A DNA stretch of 24,284 nt from CAVPRW01 sp046727435 [NCBI: bacterium] (GTDB taxonomy: Bacteria > Tectomicrobia > Entotheonellia > J063), in the NCBI GenBank assembly GCA_046727435.1, contig JBKPCR010000554.1, positions 1 through 24,284 on the forward strand. The letters run 5' to 3'. How positions within the stretch are numbered: position 1 is the stretch's first letter; each line of letters opens with the position of its first letter. The notes under the pieces are model-generated. The model searched no databases, was not told where the DNA came from, and saw only the letters and a program-made list of their open reading frames with translations. The position numbers were made by a program, and so were the translations under genes. Shown here one piece after another: positions 18,352-24,284 of this stretch.

Positions 18352-19431
18352 TCATTGGCGGACGTACAACCGTCGTAAGCCTGTATAGGCTGGAAAGCCG
18401 TTATCCACAATCCTGACCACAAAATGGTTGCGATCAAGGATCTGAATGGCTCCTTTTCCCTGCCGCCCGTCTGGATGTCGTTCATAGATATGCGCATCAA
18501 TGTATTGCCACGTCCCCGTGCCCTGCGGAACACCATTAACGATGTAGGTCTCTGTCCCGTCTGGGCGGAGATGCCAGAGGATATCCATGGGCTGGCCCAG
18601 TTCCTCCCCCGTAAATCTCCACGTCCCCACGAGCAGCTCTGACGGAACCCCCAACGCGGGCGGCGTCACGGGTGCAGGCGCGGTCGATGCTCCAGGCGAA
18701 GCGTCCGGGGCGAGGGTGGGCCCCGGTTGCGGTGGTGAGCTTGGCGTCCGTCCCGAGAGCGCCAGATATACCGCCGTGACGAGCACACCCAGTAGCACTC
18801 CTCCCACCCACAAGCGCCAGTGCTTGTGGCGACGAGATCGCTGGGTTATCTCAGGTGTGTTGCTGGTCGTAGGGCGGTGTCCCTCTGGCTGGTCTGTCGC
18901 GCTGACAGAGGGCGTTGCGGCCTCCTCCCGTCGGGGCGCAGCGCCACACGGCCGGTCCTCCCCGGGCGCGGCCGGATTGGGTGGGGACCGAATCGGTGTG
19001 GCTGCTTCGGACGCCAGCGTCTCCTCCGCCGTGAGTGAGGGGGGGCGTAGGAAATGGCTCACCGCCTGCACTACCTTGTCAAACTCTGGGTGTGCGCCGG
19101 TCTCATGCCAATCGAGCAAGCGCGCCGTCTGAATCCGCCGAAACTCCAGCGGGAGACGTACCTCATCGAGGAGGACCGGGACGAGAATCCGCCGGCGAGC
19201 CCCCTCAGCAGCTTCCGTTTTCACCCAGTCCGAGTTCACGGAGTGCTGTGACCACACCACAATCATACAGCGGACAGTGCCGAGCGCCTCCTCGATGGCC
19301 TGATCGAAGGTTCGCCCCGGCAGAATGGTGCGGTCCCACCACACGGACCAGCCGTGCCGCTCCAGCGCGCGCACCAGGGGGCGTACCCGTTCACGGTCTG
19401 CGCTGGCGTAGCTCAGAAAGATGTCACTCAT
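18352..19431 (-). CDS. TIR domain-transmembrane protein with a C-terminal beta-rich domain
   Basis: 359 aa from the ATG at 19431 (MSDIFLSYASADR). The TIR domain spans about 1-128: box 1 DIFLSYASADR, WSVWWDR, and the SQHSVNSDWVKTE segment, whose E73 matches the usual catalytic glutamate of NADase TIRs. A low-complexity Pro/Ala-rich linker (130-200) precedes a single membrane helix at 206-226 after a basic stretch (RSRRHKH). A second Pro-rich linker (228-265) leads to a domain of about 90 aa starting VGTWRFTGEELGQPMDILWHL, which looks like a small beta-barrel or lipocalin-like fold. The topology suggests a cytoplasmic TIR and a periplasmic sensor. There is no strong SD; the leader is AT-rich. 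It is encoded just upstream of the OmpA lipoprotein. Confidence 0.85.
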   Translation of the reverse strand: MSDIFLSYASADRERVRPLVRALERHGWSVWWDRTILPGRTFDQAIEEALGTVRCMIVVWSQHSVNSDWVKTEAAEGARRRILVPVLLDEVRLPLEFRRIQTARLLDWHETGAHPEFDKVVQAVSHFLRPPSLTAEETLASEAATPIRSPPNPAAPGEDRPCGAAPRREEAATPSVSATDQPEGHRPTTSNTPEITQRSRRHKHWRLWVGGVLLGVLVTAVYLALSGRTPSSPPQPGPTLAPDASPGASTAPAPVTPPALGVPSELLVGTWRFTGEELGQPMDILWHLRPDGTETYIVNGVPQGTGTWQYIDAHIYERHPDGRQGKGAIQILDRNHFVVRIVDNGFPAYTGLRRLYVRQ

Positions 19432-19828
19432 AGAAAATAATATAAGCCAAAATTTTATGTTGTAAAATAACACTTCCCACTTTCCGATAAACATATGTTA
19501 TCGGCAACTCGGCCATGACGTTCACGTCGTCTCTCGCAACTATACTGAGATTACAAAATCGTTAAATAGTACTTATTTGTGAGGATGAGATAGAAATAGA
19601 CCTACATGAGGGTAGCAGCGATAAGACCTAATAAACCCCTTATCGTATCGGAAGGGCGCACAATGTTTCTTGACAAGGGGCAGACAAAGGTCTACTAAGC
19701 TTACATGCTGGCTTCGATATTTTTAGCTAGAAATATAATGGGGGAGTGGGAGGCTTCATAACCTTTATAAATCAATGACTTAAGAAAACGCTTCATCGCT
19801 TGAAAACCCCTCTTTCTCTGCGATATAG
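19432..19828. other. AT-rich gene-free stretch
   Basis: Markedly more AT-rich than its surroundings, consistent with acquired DNA. On the plus strand TTGACA (19670-19675), a 17-bp spacer and TACTAA (19693-19698) form a candidate promoter with no obvious gene just downstream. I see no ORF or RNA that I can support. Confidence 0.4.
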
Positions 19829-19978
19829 TCACTTTCCTGGGATGTACCATGAGTTCATAGGTTCCCCTGGATAAGGGGCCTCATAGAACGCAGTTTGCCC
19901 TTCGCTAACTCGTCTCCAGCCGTGCTTCGTAAAATCTCTTTCAATCTGCTCATCCAAATGATCATTAAAGGATGACAT
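19829..19978 (-). CDS. Small protein of unknown function, 49 aa
   Basis: The minus-strand ATG at 19978 has a textbook SD (GGAGG, 8 bp upstream) and opens a 49-codon frame to the TGA at 19829. The product reads MSSFNDHLDEQIERDFTKHGWRR, then EGQTAFYEAPYPGEPMNSWYIPGK: an acidic amphipathic helix followed by an aromatic- and proline-rich tail. There is no membrane helix or Cys. It lies between the AT-rich gap and the left end of the IS remnant, on the same strand as the TIR gene 398 bp further on. The composition and SD argue for a real gene. No family recognised; a toxin-antitoxin or element accessory role is possible but unsupported. Confidence 0.55.
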   Translation of the reverse strand: MSSFNDHLDEQIERDFTKHGWRRVSEGQTAFYEAPYPGEPMNSWYIPGK

Positions 19979-20024
19979 GACTTATCCTCCACGAAGAGCC
20001 ACTGAAAAGTAGGAAGCCATGTAC

Positions 20025-20739
20025 TAGAGTTCATTCCGATTTATGCTATGCTGTGCCTCCAAGGAAAGGAGGCCAGCGCCATGGGGAAGTTACCGTTCAC
20101 CGACATCCAGACCCGCCCGCTGGAGGTGCTGGATTTGACCAGTCTGACCCTGGATGAGTTTCGGCCAGCCAGTCCACCCGCGGCGGCCTCGACCCCGGCC
20201 GCCCCGTCCCCCCTTGGGGGCATGAGGGGACGGCACGGCGCATCGCGCGCCCCCAGGACCCGCGTGAGCAGACGCGCGGTGATCGTGGCAAGAAAACATG
20301 CCATCCTGTGACCAATGTGTTGCTGAGCAATGCCGCGCTCACGCTCCTCTTCCTGAGCGACACCTATGGGGGCCGCACGCACGACACGCGGATTGCAGCG
20401 GCCACGCCCTCCCCCTGGCCCGCGGGCAGCCGGTTGCTCCAGGATCTCGGCTTCTTGGCGTTCACGCTCCACGAGGTCGAGCTCATCATGCCCACGAAAA
20501 AGCCCCGGGGCCGCGCCCTCCCGCGGGCGCAGAAAGCGGCCAATCGGCGGATCGCGCGCCGCCGCGTCCGCATCGCGCACGTCCACAGCCGCATCAAGCG
20601 CGGCCGTATCGTCCGTGACACCAGCCGTCTGCGGAAGGCGGGCGGGCGCGATGGGGTCATGGAAATCGGTGGTGCCTTGCATAACTTTCGGGTGCGTCTG
20701 ATCCCGTGGCAACCGATGGTTGAATCGGAATGAACTCTA
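20025..20739 (+). mobile_element. Internally deleted insertion sequence (IS5-superfamily-like, DDE_Tnp_4 transposase)
   Basis: The 17-bp ends TAGAGTTCATTCCGATT (20025-20041) and its exact complement AATCGGAATGAACTCTA (20723-20739) frame the element. The outermost TA on each side may be a TA target duplication, leaving 15-bp inverted repeats. Length is 715 bp, about half that of a complete element with a transposase of roughly 400 aa. Ends intact with a defective transposase make it a potential non-autonomous (MITE-like) derivative. Confidence 0.85.
20091..20733 (+). pseudogene. Transposase remnant, internal deletion plus frameshift
   Basis: The start at 20091 has a perfect SD (AAGGAGG). The first 28 residues (TDIQTRPLEVLDLTSLTLDEF) match the conserved N-terminus of this transposase family. 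About half of the protein is then missing. After the C-run near 20210, the frame shifts by one and the C-terminal half resumes: WGHEGTARRIARPQDPREQ, KKTCHPVTNVLLSN, LFLSDTYGGRTHDTRIA, LLQDLGFLAF, MPTKKPRGR and ALHNFRVRL. These are family landmarks around the later acidic catalytic residues. The first catalytic region is lost, so it cannot transpose itself. Family name is by memory of these motifs. Confidence 0.85.
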
Positions 20740-20777
20740 TTCTTTCGGGGGTTGAGAACGTTGCCGGTCACCTTTTA

Positions 20778-20824
20778 GCGTCGGCTAGCCCTAAGGCGGC
20801 CAACCCCCGCCTTGCAGCCGACGC
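20778..20824. repeat. Nested hairpin upstream of the dioxygenase gene
   Basis: GCGTCGGCT (20778-20786) pairs with AGCCGACGC (20816-20824), and inside it AAGGCGG pairs with CCGCCTT. A further small hairpin, GCGACC-gttc-GGTCGC, follows near 20850-20865. It may be a REP-like or terminator structure; no T-run follows. Confidence 0.5.
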
Positions 20825-20910
20825 GCTGCGCTCCGCGTGCGGCTGATGGCGACCGTTCGGTCGCGATGAGGTGATGTGCCTGTGCGCCAGCCCCAGCAGA
20901 GGAGGCATCG

Positions 20911-21639
20911 ATGCACCTCGACGATCGCCCGATCGGCCAGGTCCTCTCCCGCCGTCAGGTCCTCGCCCTCCTGGGGGCTGGCAGCGTCAGCCTCCTGACG
21001 GGCGCGTCCCCAGCGTGGGCACAGGGGGTCCCCGGCTCCGCGGGATGCGTGGTGAGGCCCGCACCGACCGAGGGCCCGTACGTCGTCGACGAGCGGCTCC
21101 ATCGGAGCGACCTCCGAACCGACCCCACCGATGGGAGCGTCCGCCTCGGGATCCCCGTGGAGCTCACCCTCGTGATCTCCCGACTGGCAGGGACCGCCTG
21201 TGCGCCCCTCGCGGGGGCCCAAGTCGACGTCTGGCACTGCGACCACCTGGGTGTGTACGCCGATGTCAACGATCCCCGCGTCACGACCACGGGCCAGCCG
21301 TTCTTACGCGGCTCTCAACGCACCGATGCGCAGGGCCAGGCCCGCTTCACGACGATCGACCCAGGTGGGTACGAGGGCCGGACGGTCCACATCCACTTCA
21401 AGGTCCGCTCACCCTCGGGACAACGCCCGGCGTATGAGTTCACCTCCCAGCTCTACTTCGATGACGCACTGACGGACCGCGTGTCCCAACAGCCCCCGTA
21501 CGCGGGCCGCACACCCCGAACGACGCGCAACAGCACCGACGGAATCTATCGCAACGGTGGCTCTCAGTTAATGCTGGCACTGGCACCACAGGGCGCACCG
21601 TACAAGGGCACCTTTCAGGTGGCGCTCACAGGCGTATAG
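20911..21639 (+). CDS. Exported intradiol ring-cleavage dioxygenase-like protein
   Basis: 242 aa, SD AGGAGG 5 bp before the ATG. The N-terminus has a Tat-like signal (SRRQ at 13-16, hydrophobic run, AWA at 35-37), so export as a folded metalloprotein is likely. The mature part has PTEGPYVVD, then VDVWHCDHLGVYAD, PGGYEGRTVHIHFKV and a C-terminal strand region. Y116, Y154, H160 and H162 would be the four iron ligands of the intradiol family, in the usual order. The family opens catechol-type rings with Fe(III) and oxygen. Known enzymes are usually cytoplasmic, but exported members occur widely with unknown substrates. No aromatic catabolism genes are nearby. Confidence 0.85.
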   Translation: MHLDDRPIGQVLSRRQVLALLGAGSVSLLTGASPAWAQGVPGSAGCVVRPAPTEGPYVVDERLHRSDLRTDPTDGSVRLGIPVELTLVISRLAGTACAPLAGAQVDVWHCDHLGVYADVNDPRVTTTGQPFLRGSQRTDAQGQARFTTIDPGGYEGRTVHIHFKVRSPSGQRPAYEFTSQLYFDDALTDRVSQQPPYAGRTPRTTRNSTDGIYRNGGSQLMLALAPQGAPYKGTFQVALTGV

Positions 21640-21789
21640 CCTCATCGAGTGCACCGCGACCTCACCCTCGCATGGAGCTGTTAACATGAAATTGACCTAC
21701 TATCCAGGCACGTGTCACGAATAATACATAACTCATTTTTCATGCAGCTGTTGTGTTGCTTGTACGCAGCATGACGGCGAAGGTCTTCC

Positions 21790-22218
21790 ATGCACTCTAC
21801 ACTGGATTTGCCATCCCTGGTGCAGGCTGCGGGGGATGCGATCATCGCGGCAGACACGGACGGGAAGATACGGCTATGGAACCCGGCAGCGGAGCGGATT
21901 TTTGGGTTCACGGCGGCGGACGCGCTCGGCCATTCGCTCGATCTGATCATTCCGGAGCGCTGGCGGCATCGGCACTGGGAAGGCTATCAACGCGTCATGC
22001 GGACGGGCCAGACCCGCTATGGGACCGAGGTGCTTCGCGTCCCCGCTCTGGACAAGGACGGACGGGCCCTCTCGATCGCCTTCACAGTTGCCCTGTTGCA
22101 GGCCGGGGACGGTGAGATCCAGGCGATTGCCGCGATCATCCGCGATGAGACGGCGCGCTGGGAGGAAGAACGTGCCCTGCGTCGGCGCTTAACCGACCTC
22201 GAGGCACGCCGTCGATGA
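21790..22218 (+). CDS. Single PAS-domain sensor protein
   Basis: 142 aa: one complete PAS domain (AAGDAIIAADTDGKIRLWN, AERIFGF, DLIIPERWRHRHWEGY, then IAAIIRDETARWEEER) and a short C-terminal coiled coil (LRRRLTDLEARRR). No output domain, no membrane helix. Stand-alone PAS proteins like this bind small ligands or haem and act through partner proteins. An AAGG lies about 7 bp before the ATG. The DUF488 gene starts 39 bp downstream on the same strand, so the two are probably co-transcribed. Confidence 0.82.
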   Translation: MHSTLDLPSLVQAAGDAIIAADTDGKIRLWNPAAERIFGFTAADALGHSLDLIIPERWRHRHWEGYQRVMRTGQTRYGTEVLRVPALDKDGRALSIAFTVALLQAGDGEIQAIAAIIRDETARWEEERALRRRLTDLEARRR

Positions 22219-22257
22219 AACCGCCTGCACCGGGAAACTTACGGATAAGGGAGCCTC

Positions 22258-22617
22258 GTGGTGATTCAGCTGAAGCGCGCGTATGCACCGCCCGAGTCAG
22301 ACGATGGATTCCGGGTCCTGGTCGACCGACTCTGGCCGCGGGGTATGTCGAAGAGTACGGCGCGGATTGATCTCTGGCTCAAAGAGATCGCACCAAGTGC
22401 CGCCCTCCGGCAATGGTTCGGTCACGACCCAGCGAAATGGCGCACGTTCCGGGCTCGTTACGTCCGGGAACTCCAGAACAACGGCGCCGCGGTCGAGCAG
22501 CTCATGGCGCATGTACGTCACGGGACGGTGACGCTCGTGTACGGCGCCAAGGACCAGGAACATAATGATGCCGTCGCCCTCAAGGAGTTTCTCGCATCAG
22601 ATGGGGCACATTCCTGA
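22258..22617 (+). CDS. DUF488 (YeaO-like) family protein
   Basis: 119 aa. The family signatures are clear: LKRAYAPPESDDGFRVLVDRLWPRG at the front, the LWLKEIAPSAALRQWFGHDPAKW core, FRARYVRELQ, and TLVYGAKDQEHNDAVALKEFL at the end. Two adjacent GTG codons (22258 and 22261) can serve as start, both behind GGGAG; the second would give the normal VIQLKRAY beginning. Structure-based function is unknown; some members bind nucleic acid or metals, which is not shown here. It follows the PAS protein and may act with it. Confidence 0.88.
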   Translation: MVIQLKRAYAPPESDDGFRVLVDRLWPRGMSKSTARIDLWLKEIAPSAALRQWFGHDPAKWRTFRARYVRELQNNGAAVEQLMAHVRHGTVTLVYGAKDQEHNDAVALKEFLASDGAHS

Positions 22618-22711
22618 TGCCTGTTTGGTGGATCACGACTCCATCCCGCGCCGAACCCTGCACTGGAGCCCACCGTTATACGTCCCAATCATTTCCGTTT
22701 TGGATAAGTCA

Positions 22712-22846
22712 ATGGCGACCCCAACTGTTGATGCACTTTTCCGTCGTGGCATTCCGGAGCACCTCGCTAAAAAGCTGTCAGGCGAAGGCTTCACGCTTGC
22801 GCAACTTCAGCAGCTGCCAGTGGACTGCATGGGTAAACTTGAGTAG
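22712..22846 (+). pseudogene. Truncated small ORF with a helix-hairpin-like N-terminus
   Basis: 44 aa from the ATG at 22712: TPTVDALFRRGIPEHLAKKL, then SGEGFTLAQLQQLPVDC and a TAG stop. The pattern of a helix, GIP, a helix and a GFTLAQLQQL helix resembles helix-hairpin-helix N-termini of nucleic-acid proteins. The frame stops exactly where an 18-bp inverted repeat begins, so the rest of the gene was probably removed by a rearrangement. The SD is weak (GGATAAG). Confidence 0.35.
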
Positions 22847-22948
22847 TGCTACACGGGTAATGCTCTAGCAGAAACGCCATCCATAAACAGCCTTTGGTTT
22901 TAAGGTGTTAGGAAGCAGCGCTTACCAGCCAGCATTACCCGTGTAGCA
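22847..22948. repeat. 18-bp inverted repeat pair
   Basis: TGCTACACGGGTAATGCT (22847-22864) recurs as the exact reverse complement at 22931-22948, separated by 66 bp. The similarity extends a few bases outward with one mismatch (GTA at both ends). It lies at the boundary of the truncated ORF and the recombinase-like fragment. Confidence 0.75.
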
Positions 22949-23130
22949 GTACCAAACGAGCGGATCGCATGCGGGTTGATGGCGACGGGTCCCCCCGGCC
23001 AATCCTGTGTAAAGGTCCACACCATCTTTTCCACCAGGCGGCTCATGCTGGGCGTGTTGTAGGGATCGCCCCAGCGCGAGGCGAACAGGTAGGGATAGCT
23101 GGGATCGGTGATCAAGCGGAGTCGCCAGAC
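22922..23130 (-). pseudogene. Tyrosine-recombinase-like C-terminal fragment
   Basis: Minus-strand translation gives YPYLFASRWGDPYNTP, SMSRLVEKMV, WPGGPVAINPHAIRSFGTA and RVMLAG. This resembles the LFpSr-G-P ... PHaLRhsfAT segment of tyrosine recombinases, with H and R of the H-x-x-R box in place. The downstream His and Tyr are lost at the inverted repeat, and the upstream frame runs into the CRISPR-like unit. It is a fragment at best, and the family call rests on one motif run. Confidence 0.35.
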
Positions 23131-23131
23131 C

Positions 23132-23168
23132 GTAGCGCCCGACGTCAGCGTCGGGCAAGGATTGAAAC
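23132..23168 (+). CRISPR. Solitary CRISPR-repeat-like unit, 37 nt
   Basis: The sequence starts GTAGC, contains a perfect 8-bp stem with a TCAG loop (GCCCGACG 23137-23144, CGTCGGGC 23149-23156) and ends in AAGGATTGAAAC, the hallmark 3' end of many type I/III repeats. Length, hairpin and terminal motif all fit a CRISPR repeat. No second copy is seen within the window on either side, and no cas gene is present. So it is an orphan unit, perhaps the remnant of a collapsed array. Confidence 0.5.
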
Positions 23169-23508
23169 GATCACCATGGTGCAATGATCGCTGATTAGTC
23201 CACGAGACCTTCTCGGGGCTCACGCTGATAACCTCTTGTCACTACATCGTGACGATCCACCGCCGATGCGTATTGACGTCTGTTCTCCACCTGCCTACAA
23301 TCACCCTATTGCCTCATATTTGGGAAATGCCGCACCAATGACTGGCGGCGGTCCCCCTCACGACCCTATAGCCCTTGTCCGGATGTGCCTTCCGGTGCCA
23401 TGTCATGACACCCGGAAGCCTGGCCGCGTCACGCATGTTGAAGCCCTGCGGTGGGGACCGCTCGACGGCGTATCGCACCCACATCGTCGGCAACGCAGGA
23501 GGTGACCG
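23169..23508. other. Non-coding region before the GYD gene
   Basis: Contains the flank of the CRISPR-like unit and a small GTCAC-tacatc-GTGAC hairpin (23238-23253). No gene supported. Confidence 0.45.
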
Positions 23509-23829
23509 ATGCCGAAATATCTCTTCCAAGGCTCGTATACGGTGGAGGGTTTACGCGGATTGCTCAGGGATGGCGGGACGAAACGGCGTGAGGTTGTAGA
23601 GCAGTTGGTGACACAGCAGGGTGGAAAGCTTGAAGCCTTTTATTATGCGTACGGTGGTGACGATTTTTTCATCATCGCCGACATGCCAGATAGTGTGACC
23701 ACGAGCGCGGTCTCTCTGGCGGTCAATGCGACGGGAGCTGTCAGCTTTAAGACCATCGTGCTGATCACGCCCGAGGAGGTGGACGCGGCGGTCAAGAAAA
23801 GTATCAGCTACCGCCCTCCAGGGCAGTAA
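23509..23829 (+). CDS. GYD domain-containing protein
   Basis: 106 aa with the SD AGGAGG 5 bp upstream. It begins MPKYLFQGSYTVEGLRGLLRDGG, then KRREVVEQLVTQQGGKLEAFYYAYGGDDFFIIADMPD and NATGAVSFKTIVLITPEEVDAA, the standard layout of the GYD family (a small ferredoxin-like alpha/beta fold). The GYD triplet region reads GGDD. Function is unknown; family members are frequently found near stress or detoxification genes. It stands alone between the scar region and the SRAP gene 116 bp downstream. Confidence 0.88.
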   Translation: MPKYLFQGSYTVEGLRGLLRDGGTKRREVVEQLVTQQGGKLEAFYYAYGGDDFFIIADMPDSVTTSAVSLAVNATGAVSFKTIVLITPEEVDAAVKKSISYRPPGQ

Positions 23830-23945
23830 GGTCAAAGTCCACCCAGGAGCGGCGTCAGAGGGCGCAGGCTGCACCAGGCCGGAGACTATTCGCCAGGGGA
23901 GTGTGCCCCTGACGCCGCTCGCGAAGCACTCAGAGGACAACCCAG

Positions 23946-24284
23946 ATGTGCGGACGATTCACGTTTCAACCCACCGAGGCCTTCTACGGGCGGTTCCAGA
24001 TTATCAACCGCCTCGATGGCCTAGTAGCCCGCTACAACATCGCCCCCGGCCAGATGGTGCCGGTGATCATTGCCAACAGCCCTCGCCGGATCGTGCTCAT
24101 GCGCTGGGGTTTGATTCCGCATTGGGCGAAAGATCAGAAGACGGCCTACAAGATGATCAATGCCCGGGTGGAGACGCTGACGCAGCGGCCCGCGTTCCGG
24201 GGCTTGCTGAGCCACAACCGCGCCTTAATACCTGCCTGCGGCTACTATGAATGGAAGGCAGAAGGACGGGATAAAACGCCGTAT
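23946..24284 (+). CDS. SRAP-family abasic-site protein (YedK/HMCES), partial at window end
   Basis: 113 codons read from the ATG at 23946 to the window edge, with GAGGA about 9 bp upstream. It starts MCGRFTF, so Cys2, which links covalently to abasic sites in ssDNA in this family, is present. RYNIAPGQMVPVI, RWGLIPHWAKD, INARVETL, PAFRGLLSHNRALIPACGYYEWK follow; the N in INAR and the E in YYEW are the other conserved active-site residues. The catalytic His (near the C-terminus) lies outside the window. Role: shielding abasic sites in single-stranded DNA. Confidence 0.95.
   Translation, partial: MCGRFTFQPTEAFYGRFQIINRLDGLVARYNIAPGQMVPVIIANSPRRIVLMRWGLIPHWAKDQKTAYKMINARVETLTQRPAFRGLLSHNRALIPACGYYEWKAEGRDKTPY

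Noticed and set aside
20778-20824. Third attC-like site
   Set aside because: A strong hairpin, but without AAC/GTT boxes or an unpaired spacer, so it does not have attC architecture.
8742-24284. Second att site (partial tRNA-Leu copy) marking the element's far end
   Set aside because: I looked for anticodon-arm and T-arm fragments by eye and found none; absence is not proven without a search.

Overview
The window is GC-rich bacterial chromosome: Gram-negative type lipoprotein and OmpA architecture, a sigma-54 type regulator, clear Shine-Dalgarno (SD) sequences. The mixture (NtrC-type two-component pair, HisKA_2 kinase, PAS/DUF488 pair, GYD protein, OmpA lipoprotein) fits a Nitrospira-like organism. 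That assignment is inference from gene content only.

Left part (1-8139), ordinary chromosome: a minus-strand operon of a membrane sensor kinase followed by its NtrC-family response regulator (cut by the window edge), a SAM methyltransferase with a luciferase-like monooxygenase remnant upstream, then plus-strand genes for a SelW/Rdx-like thioredoxin-fold protein, gluconokinase, an MgtC/DUF4010 membrane protein, and a PAS-HisKA_2 histidine kinase whose natural start is separated from its body by a one-base frameshift.

Accessory part (about 8656-16740): tRNA-Leu(TAA) lies 19 bp from the stop of an intact tyrosine recombinase. Next come a small unknown gene, a dense promoter/operator region, and a GC-rich cargo block. 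The cargo is a large unknown protein, split into two ORFs by what looks like a G-run frameshift, with six alternating propeller-type repeats inserted in it, followed by a GMC oxidoreductase. An attC-like folded recombination site follows the large gene, and a weaker one plus a long palindrome follow the GMC gene. This suggests integron-cassette-like modules without an integron integrase in view.

Right part (16740-24284): a minus-strand OmpA-type lipoprotein with an upstream TIR-transmembrane protein; an AT-rich gap holding an uncatalogued 49-aa gene; an internally deleted IS with intact 17-bp terminal inverted repeats; a secreted intradiol dioxygenase-like protein; a PAS/DUF488 pair; a scar region with a truncated small ORF, an 18-bp inverted repeat, a recombinase-like fragment and one solitary CRISPR-repeat-like unit; a GYD-domain protein; and the start of an SRAP (YedK/HMCES) gene.

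Three genes are broken at homopolymer runs (C-run near 6922, G-run at 10996, C-run near 20210). Either these genes are decaying or the assembly carries indel errors; raw reads would decide. The best candidates for something new are the attC-flanked cargo block, the solitary CRISPR-like repeat in a recombination scar, and the TIR-TM protein paired with an OmpA lipoprotein.
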